This document shows, one piece after another, positions 38,298-45,677 of a DNA stretch of 45,677 bases (positions are counted from its first letter, which is position 1; every line of letters starts with the position of its first letter). The notes beneath the pieces are model-generated. The model had not been told where the DNA came from and did no database searches. It worked only from the letters and a program-made list of their open reading frames with translations. Source of the stretch: a virus. The translations under genes were made by a program, and so were the position numbers. The stretch spans positions 1 to 45,677 of IMG/VR virus record IMGVR_UViG_3300042197_004833, one strand, 5' to 3'.

Positions 38298-39103
38298 TGT
38301 TCAAACTTCCACTGGTCTAGGGTGAAAGGCATCATTTTTTCAAACCAGACGTGTTGATACAGCTCGGCAATAATCAGAGGCTCAAAGTCAACCTTCTTGG
38401 CAATTCCCTTATTTAGGAGAATTGTGTCCTTTACTGTTTTTGCAACCAGTTCATCATCGGATTGATTTTCACAGATTGCATAGCATACGTTCTTTGCGCT
38501 GTCTAGTCCCTTTAGTTTTGGATGATCCGCCAGCTCAACCGCCTCGGCAAAGGCATTTTGTCGTACGGCATCGATCTTTATATTCTTGATCTTGCTGAAC
38601 GAGTAACCAAAATTCTTTTTGCTATCTTGCGTAAGCTTCCATACCCGATATTCTAGGCTGCCGAGCTTATTGGTTACCACAAAGATCTCCTTTTCCATGT
38701 GCAGGGTGGGATTTACGTGAAACATTTGGGTCTGCTCCAATATTTCTAAATGAATATCCATGTATTCAATCAAAAAGTTTAAAAACACATAATTGGCATT
38801 CTTAAAGATCTCAGCAGTTTCTGCAGGCACATCATAGAGCTGCTTTAGGTTGTTCTGTATCTCCTGTACCCTAGGGTCTTTCCAAATCTCCTTGAATTTA
38901 GCAGTAAACAGGTTTCCCTTGACTGCCAAGTTATTTAGGTTAAGGAGATGAAATACCACCTCGTAAAAATGGTCGACACTTCCCTCTTCTATCTCTTTTC
39001 TGTATTTGGTGCCAGCATCTAACAGCACATAGTTAAAGTATTCCGCGTCTAGGTACCTGCCTTGCGTGATCCACAGCGGGTCTAATAAAAAATCTTTCTT
39101 CAT
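38291..39103 (-). CDS. Hypothetical protein, 270 residues, partner of the HExxH gene
   Basis: I do not recognise this protein. It is mostly helical and acidic at the N-terminus (MKKDFLLDPLWITQGRYLD). The middle has VFLNFLIEYMDIHLEILEQ, and the C-terminal part has IAELYQHVWFEKMMPFTLDQW. There is no signal peptide or known motif. It is the first gene of a two-gene minus-strand unit inserted between plus-strand virion genes. It has a late-promoter-like element just upstream and overlaps the metallopeptidase gene by 7 nt, so the two are co-translated and may act together. Confidence 0.7.
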   Translation of the reverse strand: MKKDFLLDPLWITQGRYLDAEYFNYVLLDAGTKYRKEIEEGSVDHFYEVVFHLLNLNNLAVKGNLFTAKFKEIWKDPRVQEIQNNLKQLYDVPAETAEIFKNANYVFLNFLIEYMDIHLEILEQTQMFHVNPTLHMEKEIFVVTNKLGSLEYRVWKLTQDSKKNFGYSFSKIKNIKIDAVRQNAFAEAVELADHPKLKGLDSAKNVCYAICENQSDDELVAKTVKDTILLNKGIAKKVDFEPLIIAELYQHVWFEKMMPFTLDQWKFEQC

Positions 39104-39113
39104 TTAGCTGGGT

Positions 39114-39130
39114 CTTTTTATTATTTATTC
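39114..39130 (-). promoter_or_regulatory. Late-promoter-like element of the HExxH unit
   Basis: GAATAAATAATAAAAAG on the minus strand lies just before ATG 39103. It forms a divergent pair with the plus-strand element at 39167-39178. Confidence 0.6.
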
Positions 39131-39166
39131 TACTACTCAACCTATACCGGTTTAGTTGTTCTCCCA

Positions 39167-39178
39167 AAATAAATAAAA
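39167..39178 (+). promoter_or_regulatory. Late-promoter-like element of the second virion cluster
   Basis: AAATAAATAAAA lies 21 nt before ATG 39200 and faces away from the element at 39114-39130. Confidence 0.55.
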
Positions 39179-39199
39179 CAAAGAATATCGCCCCCTCTA

Positions 39200-41347
39200 A
39201 TGGCAAAAACCACCGTAAAGATATTAATCGATCCCCAGAAAAACTCGCTGACCTTTAGCAAGAATTTCAGGATATTTTCCACCCTTGAACCCGTAAGCGG
39301 TATCGTTGAATTCACCGATTTTGTCGAGGACCTCATCACTACCAGTTCACCGGCCGCAATCGACTTGGCCTATCTAAAAAGATACTTTCGTTACTCAAGA
39401 AACCGATTAGACTGGTCCCTCTGGTACGAGGTGTCTCCAACTAATCTAGGAGACGCTGCCGGTATTTTTCTTGACAAGGACGAAGGTTACTATTTTGAGG
39501 TAAAATACGAGTACGATGACGGCACGCTAAGCGAGCTGCCGGGTGCAATCCAGATAAACGAGATCAAGTTGAGATTTGCAGTGGGCGTCACCATCCCCAC
39601 GACCTATTCTCCAAGCGTGGGCTGTTCTGACGAAAAGTGTACCTCAATTATCCTTAACCGGGATCCCAGCTTTAGGCCATATGAAGTCGGCAGCGCTGTC
39701 GGCATGTATCAGGAGCTCTCCTACTACACGATGCAGATCTATGGACACCAGGTAGTGTACTTTAGGACCTTGCCGGAGGCAGAGAGTGCCGACTACATAT
39801 TTAAGGAGTGGACCCTCTACAAAAACGTGGACCGCAAGTGCATCAAGGTGGCCGTGCCTAAGAATGCATTCCCCAGTTCAGTGCCTAAGTACACTGAATT
39901 TGGCATGGATTTTCAGGTACCATTCGAGGTTCACATGGATCACAAGTATTTTCAATCCATTTTTGGCCAAGGCTCTGAGCCTAGAAAGAGGGACTTTCTC
40001 TACTTTCCGCTGCTAAACCGTATGTTTGAAATACAGGGCTCATACTTACACAAAGGATTTATGATGAGCCCCACTTTTTGGAAGATCCAACTCAAAAAAT
40101 TCAATCCAAATATCGATATGCTGTTGCAGGACACGACTCGTACCTTTTTGGATAACGTTATCCTTAATGCGGAGCAGCTGTTTAGCGATGAGGTAAAGAA
40201 CGATATTAAAGACGGTACCATGCCCGAACAGTACAAAACTATCAGCACTACCTTTGACTCTTCACGTCGTGCAATTCACCCAGACGTGTCTCTACGACCG
40301 CTGAAATACACCTTTAACTTTGCCAGTCTTATCGATAATTATTACGACCTTAGCCAAGTGCCGCTAGAGCAGCTAGATTACGAGATCACCTCACCATCAC
40401 CATTACTATCCACCAGCATGGTGTTAGAAAACCTAATTAACCTGGACCCAAAAATCATAAAGCACAATGACGTGATCTTGGCATATCAGTCCAGCGGGAT
40501 ATATCAGGCCTGGAAAAATGGTGCACTGATGACCAACGATAAAAACATAAAGGGCACCGGTACGCTCTTCTGCAGGGTACGTGGACCATTTGATACTATT
40601 CCAAATAATGTCGGCCAGTCTGAAACAGGTCGTTATGTTCGAATAGAGGGCTATCGAGACCTTACTTTTAAAGACCAACGCGATGTGTTAATCGATACCG
40701 TAGGCGGCAAAGATTATGCCCGATTCAAGGTAAGACAGACTGCCGTCGTTTATTCGGCACAGCCAAAATTCAATCACACAGACACGAAAAACCTGTCGTA
40801 CACGAGCCTATTTAATGTACCCAACTCTGCAACTGCAGTTAGCTTCATAAATGGATACGATAATGAAACTTCAACTGGTTTGCTGATCGAGGCACAGTTT
40901 GTAAAATACTTTGGGGATCAACCAGAAGGGGATCTTAACCTTACGGTAAAGATCAATTCACAGGTCAAAAACTACACGATCGTGAATTTCAAAAGCGGGG
41001 CATGGCATGCAATCGTCGTTTCGCTCTCTAACGAATTTAAGCAGTGCGGCATCTATGTTTACTCTATCGAGGAGGATCCTGCCGATATTATCAACCATAA
41101 TGATTTTAAGCGGGTATTTTCAAGCGTCTCTTCACTTACTCCAGTAGAATTTAACCTTGAGCAATATTATACTCTGCCCACCTCAAGCCTGTGGATCGCA
41201 AACTTAAGACTCTTTAACACGATGTTGAAAGAGGAGCAGCATGACTTTATCTTGAGCCAACAGTTTATCAAGGACGAGTCTATGTTACTGCTTATCGATA
41301 ACTGCAGACCGCAGATCAACATACCTTATATTGCAAAAAATAGATAA
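39200..41347 (+). CDS. Virion protein with C-terminal LamG-like domain, 715 residues
   Basis: The N-terminal 130 residues contain beta segments (GYYFEVKYEYDDGTLSELPG). A Cys pair follows in VGCSDEKCTSI. The middle holds dense packing motifs (FLYFPLLNRMFEIQGSYL, GFMMSPTFWKIQLKKF). About 535-700 resembles a LamG/concanavalin-type beta sandwich (LLIEAQFVKYFG, GAWHAIVVSLSNEFKQ, SLWIANLRLFNTML), a fold used in tail proteins for glycan or partner binding. There is no catalytic motif. The gene leads the second plus-strand virion cluster and precedes the gp15-like gene by 5 nt, so a neck or tail location is plausible. Confidence 0.6.
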   Translation: MAKTTVKILIDPQKNSLTFSKNFRIFSTLEPVSGIVEFTDFVEDLITTSSPAAIDLAYLKRYFRYSRNRLDWSLWYEVSPTNLGDAAGIFLDKDEGYYFEVKYEYDDGTLSELPGAIQINEIKLRFAVGVTIPTTYSPSVGCSDEKCTSIILNRDPSFRPYEVGSAVGMYQELSYYTMQIYGHQVVYFRTLPEAESADYIFKEWTLYKNVDRKCIKVAVPKNAFPSSVPKYTEFGMDFQVPFEVHMDHKYFQSIFGQGSEPRKRDFLYFPLLNRMFEIQGSYLHKGFMMSPTFWKIQLKKFNPNIDMLLQDTTRTFLDNVILNAEQLFSDEVKNDIKDGTMPEQYKTISTTFDSSRRAIHPDVSLRPLKYTFNFASLIDNYYDLSQVPLEQLDYEITSPSPLLSTSMVLENLINLDPKIIKHNDVILAYQSSGIYQAWKNGALMTNDKNIKGTGTLFCRVRGPFDTIPNNVGQSETGRYVRIEGYRDLTFKDQRDVLIDTVGGKDYARFKVRQTAVVYSAQPKFNHTDTKNLSYTSLFNVPNSATAVSFINGYDNETSTGLLIEAQFVKYFGDQPEGDLNLTVKINSQVKNYTIVNFKSGAWHAIVVSLSNEFKQCGIYVYSIEEDPADIINHNDFKRVFSSVSSLTPVEFNLEQYYTLPTSSLWIANLRLFNTMLKEEQHDFILSQQFIKDESMLLLIDNCRPQINIPYIAKNR

Positions 41348-41352
41348 TCTAA

Positions 41353-42138
41353 ATGAAGAGTTCTACTCACGAAAATATCAGAAACGAGAATGTGCAGGAC
41401 ATTTTTATGCGAAATGCTACCCTAGCCCTACTTGATCTCCTAAACCGCAATGTGGTCATTGATCTAAAGCGAGACGATGTGATAGAAAAGCACGAAATAC
41501 CTTTTTTCTATAACTTTGGAGGAGACGAGGGATTTATGAAGGACTTTTTTCTTGAGCTGCCGACTGACTGTAAATTTCCAAACCATGCAGAAGGCAATTA
41601 TGAAAGGATGCCTCGAGGAGTAGTGACCCTAAGCTCATTTTCCATCAAAACCTCGGATATCACCAATAAGTTTGTGCGAGGTACCTATACTCAAGAGGTA
41701 CGGGACATAAACGACCAAAAACAGATGAAGGCTTTTTCTTCCAGGCTTTTTACCCTACCTCTTTCCTTGAAATACTCAGTAAAGATCGAGAGCGATAACA
41801 TCAATAAGACATTTAAGATAATCGAAAAGATCTTTGATTTTTATTATAAGAATCAGGTACGTTACTTTCAGTTTAGAGGAATCAGGATTCCGGCTCAAAT
41901 TGTTTTTCCAGAAACCGCTGACTTCCAAAAGACCTACTCGTTTGATTACACGCAAAATAATATTGTGACTACTAGCTTAAACCTAGACATGGAAACATAC
42001 TTTCCAAGCTTTGACGATCACTCGACCTTTTACAAGGGCAATACCATCCACCAAATCAATCTTAGACAGAACGATGCAGACTCTGGAGCAAATATCTCTA
42101 GTACCTGGACGGATCAAGACTGGCCGCCGACTGAATAA
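41353..42138 (+). CDS. Tail sheath stabiliser/completion protein, T4 gp15-like
   Basis: This 261-residue protein matches T4 gp15 (272 residues) in layout rather than identity. It has an N-terminal helix, then EIPFFYNFGGDEGFMKDFF against the IPITYAS...FMMKL region. MPRGVVTLSSFSIK corresponds to ILPRINLHLVDFSY. LPLSLKYSVKIESDNINKTF with IIEKIFDFYY corresponds to IYELSIFTRYEDDMFQIVEQILPYF. SLNLDMETYFP corresponds to SLTFEVNGWMYP. Gp15 caps the tail and links it to the head. The comparison is from memory and the family call is tentative. Confidence 0.5.
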   Translation: MKSSTHENIRNENVQDIFMRNATLALLDLLNRNVVIDLKRDDVIEKHEIPFFYNFGGDEGFMKDFFLELPTDCKFPNHAEGNYERMPRGVVTLSSFSIKTSDITNKFVRGTYTQEVRDINDQKQMKAFSSRLFTLPLSLKYSVKIESDNINKTFKIIEKIFDFYYKNQVRYFQFRGIRIPAQIVFPETADFQKTYSFDYTQNNIVTTSLNLDMETYFPSFDDHSTFYKGNTIHQINLRQNDADSGANISSTWTDQDWPPTE

Positions 42139-42143
42139 ATAAT
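42134..42143 (+). promoter_or_regulatory. Late-promoter-like element almost abutting ATG 42150
   Basis: AATAAATAAT overlaps the stop codon of the preceding gene and ends 6 nt before the start codon, so a transcript from it would be nearly leaderless. Confidence 0.45.
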
Positions 42144-42149
42144 TAAGAT

Positions 42150-42740
42150 ATGGAAACAAGAATAAAAAGTTTTAATCAATTTGTCCACGAGAGTGTGGGA
42201 GCCTCGGCCGAGCTTAAGTATCATACTGATCGCCACTTTTCGTTGGCCGAATCAGTATTTAGACCTGGCAGCGCGGCTCACCTACAACTACTAAATGAGA
42301 CCAGAGAGTTATTTGACTCTGGCAGAATAGTATTAGAGGGAGTCGATCTACAGCTCTTTTCAGAGACTGACCTGGGAAAATTTGGTACATTTGAAGGGGT
42401 CAGAGTTCCGCTCGATCTTGTATTAGAAGCCGACGAACTTAATGAAGCTACAAAAAAGGGCAAGCAGCCCAAGTTGAACTATCCAACTCGAGGAGGAGGC
42501 AAGAAAAAATATAAGGTCTATGTTAGAGATCCTAAAACAGGCAACATTAGGCAAATTTCATTTGGCGATGTAAAAGGAGGTCTTACTGCAAAGGTAAGTA
42601 ATCCCAAAGCAAGAAAGTCATTTGCGGCTAGGCATAACTGTAAAGAAAAAACAGATCGTACTAGTGCAGGTTACTGGGCATGTCGAATCAATCGCTATGC
42701 GCACCTTTGGGGAGGCAAAACATATCCTGGTTTTTGGTAA
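42150..42740 (+). CDS. Putative processed head protein with capsid-targeting-like N-terminus and basic C-terminal domain
   Basis: In this 196-residue protein the N-terminus METRIKSFNQFVHE-S resembles T4 capsid-targeting peptides. Prohead-protease-like (L/I/V)-x-E sites follow at VHE14-S, LAE34-S, VLE93-A and LNE99-A. The last would release a strongly basic C-terminal domain of about 97 residues with TRGGGKKKYKVYVRDPKTGN, FGDVKGGLTAKVSNPKARK and SFAARHNCKEKTDRTSAGYW. This domain pattern occurs in T4-like marine phages, possibly the DUF5872 group (from memory). It may bind packaged DNA. The next gene starts in its stop codon (TAATG). Confidence 0.6.
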   Translation: METRIKSFNQFVHESVGASAELKYHTDRHFSLAESVFRPGSAAHLQLLNETRELFDSGRIVLEGVDLQLFSETDLGKFGTFEGVRVPLDLVLEADELNEATKKGKQPKLNYPTRGGGKKKYKVYVRDPKTGNIRQISFGDVKGGLTAKVSNPKARKSFAARHNCKEKTDRTSAGYWACRINRYAHLWGGKTYPGFW

Positions 42741-42994
42741 TGTTACCTTACAAAGATATCTCCCCAGGGTTACGAGAGTTTACCGAAGAGGTATCTGAAC
42801 TTGAACTAAAATGGCACCGCGACCAGGAGGACAGGACAGTAAGCTCAGCCGAGCCGACAGATTGGCAGTTGCAGTTAGAGAATGAATTACCGAGGAGCTT
42901 GAACTCCCCAATCAAGATAACGGCCGGCACCTGGCACCGAGTAATAAAAGGAACAGGCAACTTAGTTGTAAAAATAATTAGAGAAGATGAGTAA
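42740..42994 (+). CDS. Small cupin-like phage protein, 84 residues
   Basis: The start is ATG 42740, overlapping the previous stop as TAATG; a longer upstream start would run into that gene. The protein contains ELELKWHRDQEDRTVSSAE, WQLQLENELP, ITAGTWHRVIKGTGNLVVKI. The paired WHRD...WHRV histidine strands and short beta pattern resemble the small cupin-like proteins found in T4-like marine phages (recalled). Metal or sugar binding is possible but unproven. It overlaps the next gene by 8 nt, so the three genes from 42150 to 43472 are translationally coupled. Confidence 0.65.
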   Translation: MLPYKDISPGLREFTEEVSELELKWHRDQEDRTVSSAEPTDWQLQLENELPRSLNSPIKITAGTWHRVIKGTGNLVVKIIREDE

Positions 42995-43472
42995 AGATTT
43001 AGTTTTTTCGTTTGACCAGTGGCTTGGTGAAAGCAAAAAGGCGGCAGCCAATCCAAAAAACTACAAAGCACCAGAAGGCAGTGCTCGAGACAAAAAATTG
43101 GACAAGGCAAAGTCCCTATTGAGGGCAGGTAGAGAGCAGGAAGCCTATCGGCTTAGAGATGAAATGGAGAAGAAGGTGCGTAATAAACCCAATTGGAAAA
43201 ATACTCCTAGAGAAGACTCTAAGGTAAACGAGGCAAAAAAGACGAAAAAGGGGCAGACGCTTAGCAAAGAAACCTTGGCAAAGATCAGAAAAGTTGCCCA
43301 GAAAAAAGGTTATTCCTATTCTGACCTGGTTAGCGAGTATAAAAAAGGTTTAGGTGCCTATTACTCTTCTGGGTCAAGGCCTGGAATGACCTCGCACCAG
43401 TGGGCAATGGCTCGAGTAAATGCGGCCAGCCCTAGCAAGTCTTGGGCAAAGGTAAGATCTACTAAAAAATAA
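42987..43472 (+). CDS. Putative processed head protein, second capsid-targeting-like paralogous design
   Basis: This 161-residue, very basic protein begins MSKDLVFSFDQWLGE-S, fitting the capsid-targeting pattern with an L-G-E15 cleavage site. A second site V-N-E82-A lies before the C-terminal domain AKKTKKGQTLSKETLAKIRK. That domain continues with KKGYSYSDLVSEYKKGLGAY and SGSRPGMTSHQWAMARVNA, a phage domain that may be the DUF5824 type (from memory). The layout of targeting peptide, spacer, cut site and Lys-rich domain mirrors the protein at 42150-42740. A head-interior or DNA-associated role is inferred. Confidence 0.6.
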   Translation: MSKDLVFSFDQWLGESKKAAANPKNYKAPEGSARDKKLDKAKSLLRAGREQEAYRLRDEMEKKVRNKPNWKNTPREDSKVNEAKKTKKGQTLSKETLAKIRKVAQKKGYSYSDLVSEYKKGLGAYYSSGSRPGMTSHQWAMARVNAASPSKSWAKVRSTKK

Positions 43473-43480
43473 TAAGTTAG

Positions 43481-44035
43481 ATGTTATTAAACTCTAGACA
43501 AAACGGATTCATCTTTTCCTTTCCGCCGGATTTTTTCAGCGAGCGGGTAAAAGAAAAATACAAGAAATATTATCAGAGTCTGATCCTGCCGTATGATAGC
43601 ATTGATGATTTTATGTCGTCTACTGTACAGACCATAGATTTTCCAGGCTGGACTATGTCAACTGCTGAGCAAATCAGACTGCTGGGCAAGAAACAAGATT
43701 TTAAAAACGCGGTACAAATTCCAGACCTTTTTAGCCGAGAGTTTACGGTTACTTTTAAGATGACGGATGCATATCTCAATTACTTTATCTTTCTTGAAAA
43801 CAGCTTAGACTTTTTAGATTTTGAGAAGAACAAAACCTTGCCCACTTTTCCACCGATGCGACTGTCGTTATTGGATAATCAGGGATATCTGGTGGCCTCG
43901 ATCATCTTTAATCGACCGATCTTGAAGAGCCAAGAAGGATTTAAGTTATCATACAGCGGAGGTACTCCAGACTTCAAGACCTTTCAGGCAAAGTTTGCCT
44001 ACTTTAATTTCGATATTGAATTAGATTTTGATTAA
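43481..44035 (+). CDS. Tail-tube-like protein
   Basis: This 184-residue beta-rich protein has the sequence rhythm of the gp19/Hcp-type tube fold. NGFIFSFPPDFF is an N-terminal strand. TVQTIDFPGWTM resembles the loop with the conserved Pro-Gly. SREFTVTFKMTDAYLNYFIFLE is the central strand-helix, SLLDNQGYLVASIIFNRPIL a hairpin, and FQAKFAYFNFDIELDFD the last strand. Tube-fold proteins also form baseplate hub and neck parts, so the exact place is open. The gene is 8 nt downstream of the previous one with no Shine-Dalgarno sequence, and the next gene converges from the right. Confidence 0.5.
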   Translation: MLLNSRQNGFIFSFPPDFFSERVKEKYKKYYQSLILPYDSIDDFMSSTVQTIDFPGWTMSTAEQIRLLGKKQDFKNAVQIPDLFSREFTVTFKMTDAYLNYFIFLENSLDFLDFEKNKTLPTFPPMRLSLLDNQGYLVASIIFNRPILKSQEGFKLSYSGGTPDFKTFQAKFAYFNFDIELDFD

Positions 44036-44079
44036 GGCAAAATCGCGAAAAGATTCGTTGAACTTCATTCTGGAGATAA

Positions 44080-45677
44080 TTAATAGATTTTATGTAAAAT
44101 AAACTGATCCGTATGAATAGTGTTAGTCGCGTTGGTTGATCCCCATTGTAGAGTTATGTCTAGCGTATTTGAACTAGTCGTGTCAAATGTTGTTGAATTT
44201 ATAGTATTTACCCTATTTACCTCAACAGTATTACCTCCACCGTGAGTAAAGGAGAAGGCTCCATTTGCAGCAAATGAGGCAACTCCAGCTGCTCCAATCG
44301 CTCTGATCGTAAAGACGACGCTCAGCTCCCAGACCTTATTACTAGTAGTCGGCATTGTATAGGCTCCAAAATCAGCCAGTATCACTGAGTCGGACTTTAC
44401 CCTAATCTGTAGGGTCTCAGCATTAGCCGCAGTCACCTCGCCAAACAGTTTGGCATGGAAAGAATCTCCTACTACAAAACCGTTTGCCGGCACGCTTAGG
44501 GAACCTACTCCAGTACCAATCAAGCTGCTTTCGGTCACAGTTGCCGCGATTGCTGAGCTCTGGGCAGTTTGCGAGTAGAGTCCTCCATAGGTACGGTATT
44601 CTACGTTACCGGTAGAGGTATTTCTAACTAATACCTGGGTGCCAGATGGATTTGCAGTAGGCGTATTACGTATAGTTGCAGCAGTTGCAGAGATTGAACT
44701 GTTCACCCATAGCGCTCCTCCGCTGGTCAAGTACATTTTTAAATTTGGTGCACCTAATGAGTTTGAAGTATTATAGTGCCACTCGAATTGCGAACCAGAA
44801 TTGGCGGAGGCAATAAAATAGATCTGTTTGGCAACATTTGTATTTGCCAAGTCAGATGCCACGGTTGAAATTAGCGTAGAGCTTCGCAGATAAGTATTGA
44901 TTGTCTGTGCCTGACCAAATGTGAAAATTCCTTTTTGAATACCGCTAGTGCTGGCTCCTCCTTGTAAAAAAAGTTGAGAATAGGCACTAGCGCCGTTACT
45001 TAGATTTTTACTAGCAATGTACACTCCAGTGTTCAGGGTATTTTCCAAGTCAATATAGGTACCGGTAATATCAATGCTACCTGTTAGCGACAGCAGGTTA
45101 GTTGCAGAATCAAATGTAAAATTGGAGCTGCCTCCAAATACTCCGCTATTGTTGAACTGTACGCTCTTATTTGGAGACGCAGGCGCACCTATATAGCTCG
45201 TTGTCAGAGTAGAGAGGTTTGTCAGTACAATCTGATCTTTGGTAGTATGGTAGTACGAATGATAGTTATCCTTGCCATCAAAAAATATCTTTGAGGAGTA
45301 ATTGTTGTTGTAGAGAAAATCATAAGTCGGTGATGCCGAATAGTCAGCACCAACTGTGCCCGATTCAATGGTGACATTCTGTAAATTGTCACCAAAAATT
45401 AAGTTACTTGCAGTCGGCTCGAATATGTTACCGCGTGCCGCAATACCCAAGGTATTACTCGATGCGCCATTTTCAAAAATGTTGTATTCTGAGCCGTCTC
45501 CCAAGGTATTGCCGACTGCCGACTCCTTGAAAGTATTGTAGTTGGCGGATTCTCCGAGAGTATTATTGTCAGCTCCTGAGTCAAAAGTATTGTTCGCAGA
45601 AGCTGCACCTAGTGTTCCTCCAGAAGCATTAGTAAAAGTATTAGAGTTTGCGCCGGCGCCAAGAGTCAAGTCAGTTG
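44080..45677 (-). CDS. Tail-fibre-like protein with nonapeptide repeats and jelly-roll tip (N-terminus outside window)
   Basis: The frame is open to the right edge, so the N-terminus is missing; at least 532 residues are present. The first 110 visible residues are tandem nine-residue units of the type N-T-(L/F)-x-x-x-A-x-x, alternating NTLG and NTF (for example NTLGESANYNTFKESAVG), suggesting a stacked beta-helix shaft. The middle has fibre-like strands (SVQFNNSGVFGGSSNFTFDS). The C-terminal about 160 residues (SLIGTGVGSLSVPANGF, GDSFHAKLFGEVTAANAETLQ, WELSVVFTIRA) look like the jelly-roll tip of marine-phage fibres (recalled). A short 44-nt convergent gap separates it from the tube-like gene, with no terminator seen. 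Confidence 0.75.
   Translation of the reverse strand, partial: TDLTLGAGANSNTFTNASGGTLGAASANNTFDSGADNNTLGESANYNTFKESAVGNTLGDGSEYNIFENGASSNTLGIAARGNIFEPTASNLIFGDNLQNVTIESGTVGADYSASPTYDFLYNNNYSSKIFFDGKDNYHSYYHTTKDQIVLTNLSTLTTSYIGAPASPNKSVQFNNSGVFGGSSNFTFDSATNLLSLTGSIDITGTYIDLENTLNTGVYIASKNLSNGASAYSQLFLQGGASTSGIQKGIFTFGQAQTINTYLRSSTLISTVASDLANTNVAKQIYFIASANSGSQFEWHYNTSNSLGAPNLKMYLTSGGALWVNSSISATAATIRNTPTANPSGTQVLVRNTSTGNVEYRTYGGLYSQTAQSSAIAATVTESSLIGTGVGSLSVPANGFVVGDSFHAKLFGEVTAANAETLQIRVKSDSVILADFGAYTMPTTSNKVWELSVVFTIRAIGAAGVASFAANGAFSFTHGGGNTVEVNRVNTINSTTFDTTSSNTLDITLQWGSTNATNTIHTDQFILHKIY

Overview
The window looks like part of a large, AT-rich tailed-phage genome of T4-like (contractile-tail) type. 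The supporting evidence is a T4 gp55-like late sigma factor, class Ia ribonucleotide reductase genes carrying a group I intron and GIY-YIG homing endonucleases, a phage GroEL, a UV damage endonuclease, very long baseplate/tail/fibre genes, and a protein resembling the gp15 tail-sheath stabiliser. Most start codons follow A-rich leaders without a Shine-Dalgarno sequence, which suggests (inference) a Bacteroidota host. I saw no tRNA, CRISPR array, insertion sequence or integrase.

Region 1 (1-17028, minus strand) is mostly metabolism, repair and accessory genes. In transcription order from the right these are: uvdE; small phage hypotheticals; a DEDD 3'-5' exonuclease; a PD-(D/E)XK nuclease translationally coupled to groEL; a terminator; a 1482-residue probable virion protein; an S1-domain RNA-binding protein; the nrdB/nrdA region; a terminator; and a truncated MORN-like repeat gene. 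The nrdB locus is the most unusual part. Its 5' exon is present twice. An orphan copy (A) ends at the same codon position as the intron insertion site and is followed by a homing endonuclease gene with its own promoter-like sequence. That gene runs into a second, diverged copy (B) of the same exon, then a 261-nt group I intron, then the rest of nrdB.

Region 2 (17029-18361) is a divergent intergenic region followed by a RuvC-like resolvase and the gp55-like sigma factor. A motif close to AATAAATAAT, similar to the T4 late promoter TATAAATA, recurs a short distance upstream of many unit-leading genes and is probably what this sigma factor reads.

Region 3 (18402-37326, plus strand) is a nearly gapless row of huge virion genes. 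It holds a baseplate wedge-like protein, several beta-rich or coiled-coil tail proteins, and a receptor-binding-type protein with a collagen-like stretch, an LVIVD-type propeller and a C1q-like tip. An XkdW-like small gene closes the row.

Region 4 (37323-39103, minus strand) is a two-gene insertion on the opposite strand that includes an HExxH protein with a capsid-targeting-like N-terminus. Region 5 (39200-44035, plus strand) holds a LamG-containing virion protein, a gp15-like tail protein, two more proteins with capsid-targeting-like N-termini and prohead-protease-like cleavage sites, a small cupin-like protein and a tail-tube-like protein. Region 6 (44080 to the right edge, minus strand) is the C-terminal part of a tail-fibre-like protein with nine-residue repeats.
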